DNA of 64,000 nucleotides from an uncultured Armatimonadota bacterium (GCA_903833215.1 CAILEM010000010.1:62001-126000), one strand, 5' to 3'. Positions 1 to 10,724 are shown, counted from the first letter of the stretch. Numbers and translations are program-made. Notes: generated by a model not told the origin, from the letters alone.

Positions 1-264
1 GTCGAAGATTGGGACCCAGGTGCGACCCGCGTTTTCGGTCTTCCAGACCCCCCCGCCAACCGCACCAAAGTAGAACTTCTCCGATTGGCCATTGACTCCA
101 GAAACGGCTAGCACACGTCCACCGCGGAAGGGACCCACCAAACGCCAATGCAAACCGCCCGTGATCGAAGCTCCGGTCGGTTGCCCCCAGCAACTGATCT
201 GCAAAATGAGGGTAGCGATCGCCACCACCGCGTATCGTGTGAGTCTGACCCAAGAGCAAAGCAT
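1..264 (-). CDS. Secreted BNR/VPS10-type beta-propeller protein, N-terminal 88 residues only
   Basis: This gene runs off the left edge; only its N-terminus is in the window. The reverse strand reads open from an ATG at 264 to base 1. The first about 30 residues are a signal peptide (basic VRLTRY, hydrophobic AVVAIATLILQI). Then come WRLVGPFRGGRVLAVSG and FYFGAVGGGVWKTENAG, which are the first blade signatures of the sortilin/VPS10-like glycosyl-hydrolase BNR repeat family (usually about 1000 residues). Family members are exported; their substrates are mostly unknown. No Shine-Dalgarno site is visible before the ATG, so the exact start is inferred from the signal peptide. Confidence 0.85.
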   Translation of the reverse strand, partial: MLCSWVRLTRYAVVAIATLILQISCWGQPTGASITGGLHWRLVGPFRGGRVLAVSGVNGQSEKFYFGAVGGGVWKTENAGRTWVPIFD

Positions 265-474
265 TGGGTGCAGTATGGAACGCCAAACGGACCAACACAA
301 GAGGGAAGCGAGCGAATCAATGAAACCGTTGATCTTCTGACAGATCGACACTCAAATGCATGCTTCCAAACGAAATGTTAACGAAACACAGCGTCCCCCA
401 AAGCTTCGTGATTGGGGAAGGCGCTAGGATACGCAGCGATGAAAACGTAGATTGACTTACTGCCGCCGAAGAAC

Positions 475-912
475 CTAACTCACTGTAGGTCCGCTCGACG
501 ATGTCGAAGTTGACCCATCAACGGCAGGATCTGCCGGTGATGGGTCAGGATCTTCTTGATCGACCACGTCAGACGACTCATCCGACGAAGGGCGGCTAAC
601 AGTTGATTCGGGAGCTGGATTCGTGAATGCGCTGTACCCGTCGTACCAGCCCAAGTCATTTGTCGGTACGGTGGCACCATTGTTTTGAGCTACCTGCTTC
701 ACGGAGACGTATTGTGGCTTTGGCTCAATCACGACGCCAAATTGACTTAATATGTCGAAATTCGATTCCGGAATGGGTCGCGACTGGACTCTTCGATCAC
801 GCTCACTTCGTTCGAAAGGTGAGCCAGTGGAGGTCATTGAACTGCGCAAGGGGAGGGCAATGATCATCGCCATGGCAAAGGCGAAACCGAAAATTTTCGT
901 GGCTGTGTTCAT
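475..912 (-). CDS. Small secreted protein of unknown function
   Basis: 145 residues. The ATG at 912 is chosen because GAGGA lies about 10 bases upstream and because it opens a signal peptide (MNTATKIFGFAFAMAMIIAL). Open frame continues further upstream but reads poorly. The mature part has a basic patch (ERSERDRRVQSR), and the last 50 residues are rich in Ser, Asp, Pro and Thr, as in a disordered surface tail. I recognise no domain. It faces away from the gene at 1109. Confidence 0.6.
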   Translation of the reverse strand: MNTATKIFGFAFAMAMIIALPLRSSMTSTGSPFERSERDRRVQSRPIPESNFDILSQFGVVIEPKPQYVSVKQVAQNNGATVPTNDLGWYDGYSAFTNPAPESTVSRPSSDESSDVVDQEDPDPSPADPAVDGSTSTSSSGPTVS

Positions 913-1108
913 CGTCAGAATCCTCTGTGAATCCCAAAAATCAAGACTACATGGTAATAATATTCTAACTTTAACGAAAATCCCAGCGAATTGGGGCCAA
1001 TGACCGAAATATCTCGCCAAATTGCCTCTGGAATCTGAAACCCAATCGGATTGATGCCGTCACTTCTATTTGGTGACATTTCAATTTTTGTCGCGGGGGT
1101 AAAGGATC

Positions 1109-2242
1109 ATGAATAAAGGTGCTATGTGGACGTTATCATCAGTGCTTGCGGTTGCTGCAATAGGCGCGGTGGCACAAACACCCTCTGCGCCTTTGGTGAA
1201 CCAATCCTTCAAGGATAGCGATGGCGGCTGGATGGCAATCGGACAATCCGGGAAAGTGAGTATCTCTCATGAGCCGGAGATCACTTTGGCTGGAGCTGGT
1301 GCCCTCAAATTCGAATACACCCTCGCGAAAGGCGAGTTCAGCGCCCTGATGCTTCCTGCGGCTCTTGATGCTTGGACAAAGGCCAAGTCATTCAAGTTTA
1401 GGATCCGATCTGACAGCAACGCCATGTTCGCCGTAGCTCTTCAGGAACAAGATGGCGGTAGGTATACGGCTATGCTTCAGGTCCCGAAAGGCAGTTGGCA
1501 ACCCGTTGAATTGGCAGCATCCGATTTCATCCTTTCACAGGATGCAACTGATCCGAAAGATCCTGACGGTAAGTTAGACCTCGACCGTGTGACCGGGATC
1601 GCGATTACGGACATCGCGGCGTTCCTGCTATCGATTGATAACCCGGCATTGGTGTCAATGTTTGATATCAAGCCTGGTGCCCGTACGGTCTATCTTGATA
1701 GCTTTTCTATCGGAACCGCACCCATCTCTTCAAGTACATCAAGCGCCGGTGACACCGTGCAACTTGATAGCCTTGTACACCCTCAGCTTTCTTGGCTCTG
1801 TTTGGGTGGGCTTAATTTGACGAAATCGGCAGGAAAACCACTGGACTCCGTCGGAATTCGTGCGGATTACCGTCAGGCGGGTGGCAAGATTTTCTTCCTG
1901 AGTCGGGCACTACCTTCTTGGGTACTTACGGGTTCGAAGGTTCTGACATTCGATATTGCCTCCGTCGAACCAACGAAGCTGATCGTTCAATTCGAGCAGT
2001 ACGACGGCGGGAAGTACAACATGACTCTAGACCTTCCTGGCGGATCGGTAGCGCAACACCAGAAACTTCTGCTGTCTGCGTTCACGCGGGCAGATGACTC
2101 CAAGGATGCCGATACGAAAATTCATCTCGCGTCGGTGAAGTCGATCGCTATTCTCGATGTTACAGGACTCCTCGATCCGTCCGTTAGCAAAGATAATAGC
2201 CTTTGGATTGGAAAACTCAAGGCAACCACTTCCACCAACTAA
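1109..2242 (+). CDS. Exported protein with two tandem carbohydrate-binding-like jelly-roll domains
   Basis: 377 residues with a signal peptide ending near AVAQTP (residue about 24). Two similar domains follow, about 28-205 and 225-372. Each has the matching phrases FAVALQEQDGGRYTAML (first) and LIVQFEQYDGGKYNMTL (second), followed by a basic/aromatic strand and a VxxIAIxDVT-like strand. This layout resembles CIA30/CBM11-like beta-sandwiches that bind glycans, but no catalytic residues are evident. The internal repeat shows an ancient domain duplication. The gene is single, with its own terminator at 2254. Binding to polysaccharide is inference. Confidence 0.7.
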   Translation: MNKGAMWTLSSVLAVAAIGAVAQTPSAPLVNQSFKDSDGGWMAIGQSGKVSISHEPEITLAGAGALKFEYTLAKGEFSALMLPAALDAWTKAKSFKFRIRSDSNAMFAVALQEQDGGRYTAMLQVPKGSWQPVELAASDFILSQDATDPKDPDGKLDLDRVTGIAITDIAAFLLSIDNPALVSMFDIKPGARTVYLDSFSIGTAPISSSTSSAGDTVQLDSLVHPQLSWLCLGGLNLTKSAGKPLDSVGIRADYRQAGGKIFFLSRALPSWVLTGSKVLTFDIASVEPTKLIVQFEQYDGGKYNMTLDLPGGSVAQHQKLLLSAFTRADDSKDADTKIHLASVKSIAILDVTGLLDPSVSKDNSLWIGKLKATTSTN

Positions 2243-2253
2243 TTCCCATCATT

Positions 2254-2291
2254 AAGCCCGTTCTTTCATGCCAATGACTGAGCGGGCTTTT
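2254..2291 (+). terminator. Rho-independent-type terminator after the gene at 1109
   Basis: AAGCCCG at 2254-2260 pairs with CGGGCTT at 2283-2289, followed by TTTT. The loop is long (22 bases). The site lies between convergent genes and may serve both. Confidence 0.6.
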
Positions 2292-2300
2292 GTCATTAGC

Positions 2301-2747
2301 TCACGCCTGCGGATTGGGTAACCGTTCGTAGTAAATATCCCACTCTGCCTCATCAACCTTAATGAACCCGTGCCGGAGGTAGAAGTGATTCGAATCACTG
2401 CCTTTCAAAGCTCCAACTCTCACCGGAAGCGATTTTTCATCGGCAATGGTGAAGATGTGGCTAAGCACAAATCCTCCGACTCCTTGCCCTTGTGCCGAGG
2501 GTGAAATGTACAAGTGCTCAAGCTTCAGCGCTTCACTGGTAGGAATTACGGTGTAAAACCCAACCTGAGCACCATCCAAAAAGATCGTGTGAATGTGTTC
2601 AGGGAAGAAACTGTCACGAAATCGAGCCCGTGACCTCTCCGGGTCGAAACGTCCGACCCTATCCAGACTGGGACGCATCGCCTGAAGTCGAAGCTCAACG
2701 AGGGCCTCAAAGTCAGCCTCCGCCACACTTACAAATTCGACAATCAT
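2301..2747 (-). CDS. GNAT-family N-acetyltransferase
   Basis: 148 residues, a normal length for a single GNAT domain. Motif A, LEHLYISPSAQGQGVGG (about residues 76-92), carries the Q-x-x-G-x-G/A pyrophosphate-binding loop for acetyl-CoA. The terminal FYLRHGF is the usual motif B ending. The acceptor substrate cannot be read from sequence. It is a stand-alone gene, convergent with the upstream secreted protein. Its ATG follows a TAGAAT box by nine bases with no Shine-Dalgarno site. Confidence 0.85.
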   Translation of the reverse strand: MIVEFVSVAEADFEALVELRLQAMRPSLDRVGRFDPERSRARFRDSFFPEHIHTIFLDGAQVGFYTVIPTSEALKLEHLYISPSAQGQGVGGFVLSHIFTIADEKSLPVRVGALKGSDSNHFYLRHGFIKVDEAEWDIYYERLPNPQA

Positions 2748-2756
2748 AAGTGCCGA

Positions 2757-2762
2757 ATTCTA
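2757..2762 (-). promoter_or_regulatory. -10 box TAGAAT, leaderless start of the GNAT gene
   Basis: TAGAAT on the minus strand ends nine bases before the ATG at 2747. The predicted transcription start falls on or next to the start codon. Confidence 0.55.
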
Positions 2763-2900
2763 CCGGGGAGAGTCTCCAACGCGATCATCTAGAAATTCTC
2801 AATGAATTTGCCTGTTTTTGCGCGGTAGAGTGTGCGTCATGCAAAGGCGCTATCGAAATCGGTGGAACCGGATCCGCCCATGTCTACCGGAGGTATCGAG

Positions 2901-4499
2901 ATGATGATCGAAAAGCCCCTGACCCGGTTTCGGTGGACCATTTGCGCCCTGGTGTTCTTCGCCACCACCGTCAACTATCTCGATAGACAGCTATTCTCGA
3001 ACCTCGTTCCATTTTTCGAGGATGACCTGAGGCTGGGCCCCACTGATCTCGCCCTCATTAATGTCAGCTTCATCCTCCCTTACGGCATGGCGATGCTATT
3101 TGTGGGCAGGTTCATCGATCGGGTTGGGATCAAGTTCGGATTGGCGAGCACGTTCTTGCTTTGGACGGTCGCATCGGTGTGTCACGCTTTTGTCAGGAGC
3201 CTAGGCGGATTCATGGGAATACGCTTTATTCTTGGCATGGGCGAATCGGGAATGTATCCCGGCGCAGTTAAGACGATAGCGGATTGGTTTCCGGTTAAAG
3301 AACGATCCACCGCAAACGGGATTTTCAACGCGGGAGCAAATCTTGGCGCCGTTCTTGCCTCGTTAATCGGCGTCAATTTAGCCTTGCACTATGGGTGGAG
3401 AACCTGTTTTGTTGTCCTCGGCGCGGTTGGAGCCGTCTGGATCTTCTTTTGGAACGTGCTTTACAAGCCGCCAAAACAGCATCCCAAGGTCTCACCATCA
3501 GAATTAGCATACATTCACAGCGACGATCTTCCTGAGCAGGAAAGAATCAGCTACAGCCAGCTCTTTGGAATGCGCAATGTCTACGGGCTAGCTCTTGCGA
3601 AGGCCCTCACCGACGGGCCTTGGTGGTTCATTCTGCTGTGGCTGCCCAAGATTCTCGTCGATCAATTTCATGAAAGCAAATTATTCATGGCCTACGCCAT
3701 TCCCGTCGTCTATATCATCGGTGACATAGGGTCCATTGGTGGTGGCTGGGCATCATCACGGCTACTGCAAAAAGGCAAATCGTTGAACGTAGCCAGGAAG
3801 ACCGTCATGTTGGCGTGCGCCGCATGTGTGCTCCCCGTTGCATTTGTCGGGACGCTGGTTGATCATCCGGCAATTCTGGGAATCCCATCTGTTTTTTGGG
3901 CGATAGGCATATTCTCCATCGCGGCGGGGGCCCACCAAGGGTGGAGCAGTAACCTCTTTACGCTTATCTCCGACACTGTTCCGAAGAGCTCCATGGCGAT
4001 GGCGGTAGGTGCCATCAACGGTTTCGCGATGGTTGGTGTCTCCGCAATGCAATTCTTAGTGGGTGGAATCGTACAGGTCACCAGCAGCTACTCTATCCCG
4101 TTTGTCATTGCAGGCTGTCTCTATTTGATTGCATTCGGTTTTCTTCAAATCATTCTTCCGAGGGTTGAACCGTATCCAACAGAGCGACGAGCAAAGATGC
4201 CACTCGTTGTTGCGGGTGGCATTGTCATACTTCTCGGTCTCTTTTACATGCAGTACGCAACCAATCGGCCACCGTATGCTTCACTTGATAACTACCTAAG
4301 CCTGCGGCAGTCCCAACTCAAAGCCAACGCCCCGCCTTTAGAGGTTGGCCGAGCAAAAGTCCGGTGGATGGATGCCCGTTGGTATCAGTGGCAATTGCCC
4401 GATGGAAAGCTGAAAAGGGAACTGATCAAGTTCGACACGCACGGACAGCCCTTCATCGAAGCGAAAGGTGAAAAGGCAGAAAAATACAAAGCACTCTGA
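2901..4499 (+). CDS. MFS transporter, anion:cation symporter (hexuronate/glucarate-like), with C-terminal extension
   Basis: 532 residues. The ATG at 2901 is preceded by GGAGG (2889-2893) at a seven-base spacing, which decides the start over earlier GTG/ATG codons. FATTVNYLDRQLFSNLVP and the helix-2/3 loop GRFIDRVGIKFG are hallmarks of the ACS family (ExuT/GudP type), which imports sugar acids with protons. GMGESGMYPGAVKTIADWFP is the family's conserved helix-4 segment. Twelve helices end near residue 440. About 90 extra residues follow: one more hydrophobic helix (PLVVAGGIVILLGLFYMQYA) and a charged tail ending in KYKAL. The tail is unusual for this family and has no domain I recognise. Confidence 0.85.
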   Translation: MMIEKPLTRFRWTICALVFFATTVNYLDRQLFSNLVPFFEDDLRLGPTDLALINVSFILPYGMAMLFVGRFIDRVGIKFGLASTFLLWTVASVCHAFVRSLGGFMGIRFILGMGESGMYPGAVKTIADWFPVKERSTANGIFNAGANLGAVLASLIGVNLALHYGWRTCFVVLGAVGAVWIFFWNVLYKPPKQHPKVSPSELAYIHSDDLPEQERISYSQLFGMRNVYGLALAKALTDGPWWFILLWLPKILVDQFHESKLFMAYAIPVVYIIGDIGSIGGGWASSRLLQKGKSLNVARKTVMLACAACVLPVAFVGTLVDHPAILGIPSVFWAIGIFSIAAGAHQGWSSNLFTLISDTVPKSSMAMAVGAINGFAMVGVSAMQFLVGGIVQVTSSYSIPFVIAGCLYLIAFGFLQIILPRVEPYPTERRAKMPLVVAGGIVILLGLFYMQYATNRPPYASLDNYLSLRQSQLKANAPPLEVGRAKVRWMDARWYQWQLPDGKLKRELIKFDTHGQPFIEAKGEKAEKYKAL

Positions 4500-4600
4500 G
4501 ATTCGAAGGAGCAGGTACGTCTTGACTAGGGAGGTTCCTTTCAAGAGGTAAGCCAGATGTACACTCTCACTTCGATCTCCCGAAACCTCGAAGCAGCCCT

Positions 4601-7525
4601 ATGAAGCATTCCTACTCTCTGCTCGTGATGGCAATCGCTGGACTTGGTTACGCTGCCTGGCCTGAGCAAGGCGCGAAACCAAAACAACCAGAGATTAACT
4701 TCGGTCGAGACGTTAAGCCGATTCTCAGTCAACACTGCTTTAAGTGTCATGGGCCAGATGCGAGCAAGGCGGCAGCCGGACTGCGACTCGATAGCTTTGC
4801 CGGAGCGACGAAAGCGCTCGACGACGGCTGTGCAATCGTGCCTAAGGATCCTACCAAATCGATCCTAATCGAGCGAGTCTCAGCGAAGACCCCCGCCATG
4901 CGGATGCCGCCCGCCAATTCCGGGATGGCCGCACTCTCGACGGAGCAGATTGGGATCCTGAAAGCTTGGATTAGCCAAGGTGCGAAGTATGAGAAGCACT
5001 GGTCGTTTGTGTCACCAAAACTGCCCGCCATACCGGCTGTCAGTAACCCCGCCTGGTGCCGGAATCCAATCGACCGCTTCGTACTTGAAAAGCTCGATGT
5101 TGCTGGACTGAAGCCCGAGCCTGAAGCTGACAAAGATACACTTGCCATGCGTGCCGCTCTGACCCTTACAGGGTTACCGCCATCTCAATCCGAGCAAGCC
5201 GCATTTCGAAACGACAAGTCCAAGGATGCCTACGAGCATTACGTCGACAAGTTGCTTGCGAAGCAAACCTACGGAGAGCACCAGGCTCGATTCTGGCTCG
5301 ATGCCGTTCGCTATGCAGATACTCACGGCTTGCAGCTTGATAACGAGCGCTCGGTCTATCCCTACCGCGACTGGGTCGTTGAATCCCTCAATGAAGACCT
5401 GCCGTTCGACAAATTCGCTCAGTGGCAGTTAGCCGGCGATCTTCTCCCCAAGCCGACCAATGAGCAACTCGTTGCCACGGGTTATGTCCGTATGAATCTG
5501 ACTTCCAATGAAGGAGGAGCAATCGAGGAGGAGTTTCTTGCCCGCAACACTTTTGACCGAGTTGAAACGACCAGCACGGTTTTCCTAGGACTTACCGTTG
5601 GCTGTGCTCGTTGCCATGATCACAAATTCGATCCCATCAAGCAGAAGGACTATTACGGCCTCTATGCCTTCTTCGACAGTACGGCAGATAGTCCGCTTGA
5701 CGGCAACATCGCTCTCCCTCCACCGTTCATCTCCGCTCCCAGCAAAGCGCAAACGGCAGAGTTAGCCCAGAAGCATGCGCAGATGGAGAGAAGGCTTAAG
5801 TCACTCGATGCTGGAAAGGCTGCCGCGTGGTTTGAGGCACATCACAAGTCTCTGATTTTGACAAAGGACTGGCAGGTTTCGTCCGTTTACACGTCTCCGA
5901 ATTTTGATGTCGCCTTCGAGAAGGCACAGCCGGGAGAACCGGGCCAACCGGATGCGCAGTGGAAAGCGTTTGACTTTGTCCCGGGCACCGATTACAACAA
6001 TATCATCGGTAAAGACTCCTCCTCGATCTACATCAAAGGCACCATCTCTGCCACCAAAGCGGTTGAGATCACACTCGGAGTGTCAAGTGATGACGCCGTG
6101 CGTGTTTGGCTTAACGGAACACTGATCCACTCGAATAAGGCGAGCCGTGGCGTGAATCAGGCGATCGATAAAGTCAAAGCTCAATTCCGAGCGGGCGACA
6201 ACCAATTGATTGTAAAGATCATCAATGGAGTCGGCCCTGACGGCGTAAACATTCGAATCGCCAGTGACTCAGATCAGCTGATCGACAATGCACTTGCCGC
6301 TTTTCGGCGAACTCCGCAAAATGCCGCTGTTCAAAACGAACTCAAGAAAACCTACTTCCAGCTCGGCCCCAAAACTGCCGAATCAAGGGCATACTTGGCG
6401 TTGACGAAAGAAATCACGGAGATCGAAGCCTCTATTCCTAAAACGCTCATCGCCAAGGAAATGGCGACGCCTCGCCCCACCTTCATCCTAAAACGCGGCC
6501 AATACGATCAGAAGGGTGATCCTGTCGATAGGCACATTCCAGCTTCCCTTGGCGTTCTTCCCGCAAACCTCTCGGTTGATCGACTTGGATTGGCAAAGTG
6601 GCTGACGTCACCTACGAACCCCCTCGTCTCTCGAGTGTTCGTTAACCGCGTATGGCAGCAGCATTTCGGCACTGGAATCGTGAAGACTGCCGAGGATTTC
6701 GGAAGCCAGGGCGAGTGGCCTGCGAACCAAGCTCTGCTGGACTACCTTTCCGTCAGCTTCATGAACAATGGGTGGAGCATCAAGAAGCTGAACAAGATGA
6801 TGGTCACATCAGCTGCTTTTCGCCAAAGTTCAAAAGTCACTCCTCAGAAGCTAGCGAAGGATGCAGAAAATCGCCTCATTTCGCGTGGTCCACGCTATCG
6901 ACTTGACGCCGAAGTCATCCGTGATAAGGCCCTCGACGCTGGTGGCCTTCTTGTAAAAAAGATAGGCGGCCACGGCTTCAAACCCTACCAACCCGATGGG
7001 CTGTGGGAGGGCTCTTCGGACCCGGCAAGCAGTACACACTTCTACAAACGCGACCACGATCTCAGTATCTACCGGCGCAGTATGTATCTCTTCTGGAAGC
7101 GGACAAGTCCACCACCAGCGATGATCACATTCGATGCTCCAACCCGAGATACGTGTACTGTTCGAAGGAGCTCTACCAACACGCCGCTACAAGCGCTGAC
7201 CACACTCAACGAAGTCGCGTTTTTGGAAGCCTCAAGGACCATGGCGCAACGCCTCCTTTCTCTCAACGTCTCAGACGAGCAACGCTTGGCGAGAGCGTTT
7301 GAAATTACGCTCGGTCGAACTCCTCAGCCAAGCGAATCCAAAATCCTAACCAATGCGCTTTCACGATATCGAAAGCTCTATCAAGCTGATCCTGCCGCAG
7401 CCAAGAACCTCATTAATGTTGGGGACGCGCCGCAGCCAGCGAAGGTCTCGGCGACAGATCAGGCCGCTTGGATGATCGTTTGCTCTAGCCTCATGAATAC
7501 GGACGAATTCCTGACCCTACACTAA
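4601..7525 (+). CDS. Secreted PSCyt1-DUF1549-DUF1553 (PSD1) multihaem-like protein
   Basis: 974 residues. Order: signal peptide (1-20); planctomycete-type cytochrome domain with CFKCH at 46-50; DUF1549 from about 150 ([11 protein letters not shown]) with a second CxxCH motif, CARCH, inside [20 protein letters not shown]; a PA14/galactose-binding-like insert (about 430-560, [16 protein letters not shown]); then DUF1553 (about 650-930, [20 protein letters not shown]). The protein is thought to act outside the cytoplasm with its DUF1501 partner, which starts one base after the stop at 7527. The pair is typical of Planctomycetes, Verrucomicrobia and Armatimonadota. Function remains unproven; polysaccharide breakdown linked to electron transfer is the usual suggestion. 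Confidence 0.9.
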   Translation: MKHSYSLLVMAIAGLGYAAWPEQGAKPKQPEINFGRDVKPILSQHCFKCHGPDASKAAAGLRLDSFAGATKALDDGCAIVPKDPTKSILIERVSAKTPAMRMPPANSGMAALSTEQIGILKAWISQGAKYEKHWSFVSPKLPAIPAVSNPAWCRNPIDRFVLEKLDVAGLKPEPEADKDTLAMRAALTLTGLPPSQSEQAAFRNDKSKDAYEHYVDKLLAKQTYGEHQARFWLDAVRYADTHGLQLDNERSVYPYRDWVVESLNEDLPFDKFAQWQLAGDLLPKPTNEQLVATGYVRMNLTSNEGGAIEEEFLARNTFDRVETTSTVFLGLTVGCARCHDHKFDPIKQKDYYGLYAFFDSTADSPLDGNIALPPPFISAPSKAQTAELAQKHAQMERRLKSLDAGKAAAWFEAHHKSLILTKDWQVSSVYTSPNFDVAFEKAQPGEPGQPDAQWKAFDFVPGTDYNNIIGKDSSSIYIKGTISATKAVEITLGVSSDDAVRVWLNGTLIHSNKASRGVNQAIDKVKAQFRAGDNQLIVKIINGVGPDGVNIRIASDSDQLIDNALAAFRRTPQNAAVQNELKKTYFQLGPKTAESRAYLALTKEITEIEASIPKTLIAKEMATPRPTFILKRGQYDQKGDPVDRHIPASLGVLPANLSVDRLGLAKWLTSPTNPLVSRVFVNRVWQQHFGTGIVKTAEDFGSQGEWPANQALLDYLSVSFMNNGWSIKKLNKMMVTSAAFRQSSKVTPQKLAKDAENRLISRGPRYRLDAEVIRDKALDAGGLLVKKIGGHGFKPYQPDGLWEGSSDPASSTHFYKRDHDLSIYRRSMYLFWKRTSPPPAMITFDAPTRDTCTVRRSSTNTPLQALTTLNEVAFLEASRTMAQRLLSLNVSDEQRLARAFEITLGRTPQPSESKILTNALSRYRKLYQADPAAAKNLINVGDAPQPAKVSATDQAAWMIVCSSLMNTDEFLTLH

Positions 7526-7526
7526 C

Positions 7527-9056
7527 ATGGACCCCATTCGCGAAGCAGAACTGATGATGACTCGGCGACAGTTATTCGGTCGCACCACCCTTGGCTTGGG
7601 TACCGCAGCCTTAAGTCGGTTGTTCGCTCTGGGCGGGCTAGGTGGGCTCACGCAGTTGGCCTCCGCCTTTGATGGCCAAGCCCACCACGGCATCCCGGGT
7701 TTGCCCAATTTCGCACCTAAGGCCAAGCGGGTCATCTACCTATTCATGAGTGGTGGGCCGAGTCAACTTGATCTTTGGGACTACAAGCCAAAGCTCAACG
7801 ACCTTTTCAACACCGACCTGCCAGACAGTGTTCGGCGTGGTCAACGAGTGACGACGATGACCAGTGGGCAGGCACGTTTTCCAATTGCCCCGTCCAAGTA
7901 CAAATTCCAACATCACGACAATGGTGGGGACGGCATTTGGGTGAGTGAGCTTCTCCCTCACACCGCAAAGATTGTCAAAAAACTCTGTGTGATCAAGACG
8001 ATGTGGACCGAGGCGATCAACCACGATCCCGCGACGACCTACCTTCAAACGGGAAGCCAATTACCCGGTCGTCCGAGCATGGGAGCGTGGCTCAGCTACG
8101 GCCTGGGAAGCATGAACGAGAACTTGCCGACCTACGTGGTTCTGCATAGCAAGGTCTCCAGCGGCAAACCGAATCAGCCTGTCTACCCTCGACTGTGGGG
8201 AACAGGATTCTTGCCAAGCGAATATCAGGGAGTCTCCCTTCGTTCCCAAGGGGATCCGGTGCTTTATCTCAAGGATCCCAACGGAATGGACCGGACTACC
8301 CGAAGAGCAATGCTGGACGACATCGCTGCCCTTAACCACAGAGAGTTAGGCGCCTTTGGCGATCCCGAGATCGCAGCCCGGATTAAGCAGTACGAACTTG
8401 CATACCGCCTGCAAGCCAGCGTTCCCGATTTGATGGACCTCAGCAAGGAGTCTGCCGATACGTTTGAGTTGTATGGAAAGGATGCCCATGAACCGGGCAC
8501 GTTTGCGGCCAACTGCCTTCTTGCCAGGAGAATGGTTCAGCGTGGGGTTCGGTTCATCCAGATCTTTCACCGAGGTTGGGATTTACACTCTGACCTCGGA
8601 ATTGATATGCCAAGTCAGGCCAAGGATATTGACCAAGGCTGTGCCGCGCTCATCAAAGACCTGGAACGAACCGGTTTGCTTGACGAAACGCTCGTCATCT
8701 GGGGTGGAGAATTTGGTCGAACGGTTTACTCCCAGGGACCTCTTTCTCATGAGAACTACGGGCGCGATCACCATCCGCGGGCGTTTACGGTTTGGATGGC
8801 GGGTGGGGGCGTGAAGCCTGGAATGGTTTACGGTCAAACCGATGATTTCGGCTACAACATTGTCGATAAAAATGGTGCCATTATCGATCCGTCCGTTGAT
8901 CGTCGAACACCTGGTGCAGTCCACGTACACGACCTACAAGCAACCGTTCTCAATCAGCTGGGCATTGACCACACGAAGATGACCTACCACTATCAGGGTA
9001 GAGAGTTCCGTCTGACCGACGTCTATGGAAATGTGATTCATGACCTCATCACATAA
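7527..9056 (+). CDS. DUF1501 protein, Tat-exported, sulfatase/alkaline-phosphatase-like fold
   Basis: 509 residues. A twin-arginine leader ([18 protein letters not shown]) near residue 12 predicts folded export by Tat. Conserved DUF1501 landmarks are [40 protein letters not shown] and [15 protein letters not shown]; the Asp/His residues would sit where sulfatases bind metals. The ATG at 7527 follows the upstream stop by one base, so the two genes are translationally coupled. An internal ATG nearer the RR motif (7554 or 7557) is also possible. The substrate is unknown. Confidence 0.88.
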   Translation: MDPIREAELMMTRRQLFGRTTLGLGTAALSRLFALGGLGGLTQLASAFDGQAHHGIPGLPNFAPKAKRVIYLFMSGGPSQLDLWDYKPKLNDLFNTDLPDSVRRGQRVTTMTSGQARFPIAPSKYKFQHHDNGGDGIWVSELLPHTAKIVKKLCVIKTMWTEAINHDPATTYLQTGSQLPGRPSMGAWLSYGLGSMNENLPTYVVLHSKVSSGKPNQPVYPRLWGTGFLPSEYQGVSLRSQGDPVLYLKDPNGMDRTTRRAMLDDIAALNHRELGAFGDPEIAARIKQYELAYRLQASVPDLMDLSKESADTFELYGKDAHEPGTFAANCLLARRMVQRGVRFIQIFHRGWDLHSDLGIDMPSQAKDIDQGCAALIKDLERTGLLDETLVIWGGEFGRTVYSQGPLSHENYGRDHHPRAFTVWMAGGGVKPGMVYGQTDDFGYNIVDKNGAIIDPSVDRRTPGAVHVHDLQATVLNQLGIDHTKMTYHYQGREFRLTDVYGNVIHDLIT

Positions 9057-9116
9057 GTTCAAATACAACTTTTCCTGAACCTCCGGTATCGTTGAACCGT
9101 CCGATAGGTGAATCGA

Positions 9117-10376
9117 ATGCGGATCATAAAGTACATCTTGCTTCCGATCCTCGGCATTCTTGCTGCCATCATCGCCTTTCGATTGGCCGCTCCGTACGAA
9201 TTCACGCTAAATCGACCCAATATGAACCCCGACGACCCGAGGGCCGTATTCACGTGGGGAACCAAGTGGGGCGAGGTGAATCGTATTGCTTTTGGTGCTC
9301 TGCTTTGTGGTCCCCTTGCGGTGGTCTTGGCGCTCGGACGCAGATCGGCGCTCAATTTAATCATTGCCGGGGTGATCGGCACTGTCCTCGGTGGCGTTGT
9401 CAATTTTGCTACCGACTCTGCGGCCGATATCATTGGCATCACCCTCGATACAAAGCGAGCAGGAGGTGGCCCCCTTGTTGCGATGCTCGCCTGGTGCGTG
9501 CTCGTCCCTGCAGGGATAGCATTGACCCTTGTCCTTGCTCAAGGACCGACTTTTCAACGTATACGCCGCGCTGTCTATGCGTTGAAGTACGCCATCATCG
9601 CCTCTGTCGCTGTCCAATTCTGCGGTGGAGCCCTCGCCGCCCAGGAAGCCGAAGGTGCCGTCAACCTGCAGTCTCAAATTCCAGTTTGGCGTATGGTTGA
9701 AATCGCGGTTGGCCTCGCCTTTGGCGTGACCATCTTGGCTGCCGATGAGTTCTGGCGAGTCGGTACAGTCCGATTACTTCACGGAAAGAACGAGTACGTT
9801 GACTGGAGCCTCGACCATGCAGTGACTCGCCTTGGATCTGCCGAAGGCTGCGAGGTCTATGTGCGAGGATTCCAGGGCGTCGAAGCGGTGCATGCGTTGA
9901 TCATCAAGCAAAAGGACCACTTCATCCTTGATCCCAGAGCACCGACCCTCGTCAATGGAGCCGCAGTTGGCCAAACGACCTTAGCTTCAAGAGATGTGAT
10001 TACCGTCGGCAACGCTCAGTTGGTGTTTTCGACATCCAGCGTTGGTGCCTACTCCTACGCGCCCGCCAAGCCGATCTATCTCACCGGCCAAGCTCACTCA
10101 AAGGTCTTGCAGGATGGAGCTGGGCGCCAAATTCCTCTGATGCCAGGACGCTACGGAGTGGGCACCGACATGACCAATGCCTTCTGCCTCCAATTCGACC
10201 AACTTGTCGCCCCCAATCACGCGGAGATCATCGTTAGCGACACGGGCATCACCGTCACCGACCTTCGGAGCGCAACTGGAACCAAGAGAAACGGCACCCC
10301 CATTCACGCGCCAACGACGCTGAATATCGGCGACACCCTAGAGATCGGTGTGTCGAAGTTTACGTATATTTCTTGA
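9117..10376 (+). CDS. Membrane protein with two C-terminal FHA domains
   Basis: About 419 residues (a GTG at 9108 would add three). The N-terminal 200 residues contain about six hydrophobic helices (for example YILLPILGILAAIIAF and LNLIIAGVIGTVLGGVVNF). The C-terminal half has two forkhead-associated folds, about 220-305 and 330-419, recognisable from VTRLGSAEGCEVYV, HALIIKQKDHFILDP, NHAEIIVSDTGITVTDLRS and GTKRNGTPI. FHA domains bind phosphothreonine, so this could be a membrane docking point for Ser/Thr-kinase signalling. The first FHA lacks the usual RxxS loop; the second has the SATGTKRNG end. No kinase gene lies nearby. Confidence 0.75.
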   Translation: MRIIKYILLPILGILAAIIAFRLAAPYEFTLNRPNMNPDDPRAVFTWGTKWGEVNRIAFGALLCGPLAVVLALGRRSALNLIIAGVIGTVLGGVVNFATDSAADIIGITLDTKRAGGGPLVAMLAWCVLVPAGIALTLVLAQGPTFQRIRRAVYALKYAIIASVAVQFCGGALAAQEAEGAVNLQSQIPVWRMVEIAVGLAFGVTILAADEFWRVGTVRLLHGKNEYVDWSLDHAVTRLGSAEGCEVYVRGFQGVEAVHALIIKQKDHFILDPRAPTLVNGAAVGQTTLASRDVITVGNAQLVFSTSSVGAYSYAPAKPIYLTGQAHSKVLQDGAGRQIPLMPGRYGVGTDMTNAFCLQFDQLVAPNHAEIIVSDTGITVTDLRSATGTKRNGTPIHAPTTLNIGDTLEIGVSKFTYIS

Positions 10377-10386
10377 ACCTTGCACC

Positions 10387-10671
10387 TTGGCTAACCGTAC
10401 AGGCATTGGGAAGTATCTGGTCACGTTGAAGAATCGAGCACAGTTGAATTCCTGGCTACAATTCGGTCTGTTAGTTGCGACGGCATGTGTATTAATGCTC
10501 GCTCACTTAGGCTACCAGCCAATCGCAGACCTGTTTCCCGTCTGGATGACTTCCCAACAATACACTACGAAGGGTGGGATGAGCCTGGCTGGAACGCTAT
10601 CCGCCTTTTGCGTTGTGATAATCATTACGATATTAGGTCGAATTGTTTTCGAGCGAAGTGATCGATCTTAA
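10387..10671 (+). CDS. Possible small two-helix membrane protein
   Basis: An open frame with two good hydrophobic helices (WLQFGLLVATACVLMLAHLG and LSAFCVVIIITILGRIVF) ends at 10671. It has no ATG before the first helix. TTG codons at 10387 or 10426 and a GTG at 10348 overlapping the upstream gene are candidate starts, and none has a good ribosome site. It may be real given the helices and its position after the FHA gene, but it could also be a chance frame. Confidence 0.35.
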   Translation: MANRTGIGKYLVTLKNRAQLNSWLQFGLLVATACVLMLAHLGYQPIADLFPVWMTSQQYTTKGGMSLAGTLSAFCVVIIITILGRIVFERSDRS

Positions 10672-10713
10672 TCGAAGTTCTGGGACAAGTCCACATAAGC
10701 ACACTCACAAAGC

Positions 10714-10719
10714 TAGAAT
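10714..10719 (+). promoter_or_regulatory. -10 box TAGAAT before the GH172-like gene
   Basis: TAGAAT ends five bases before the GTG at 10725. No Shine-Dalgarno site fits between them. Confidence 0.5.
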
Positions 10720-10724
10720 GTAGC

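Noticed and set aside
92-381. Plus-strand frames at the left edge
   Set aside because: They are antisense to the N-terminus of the BNR-propeller gene, whose protein signature is clear.
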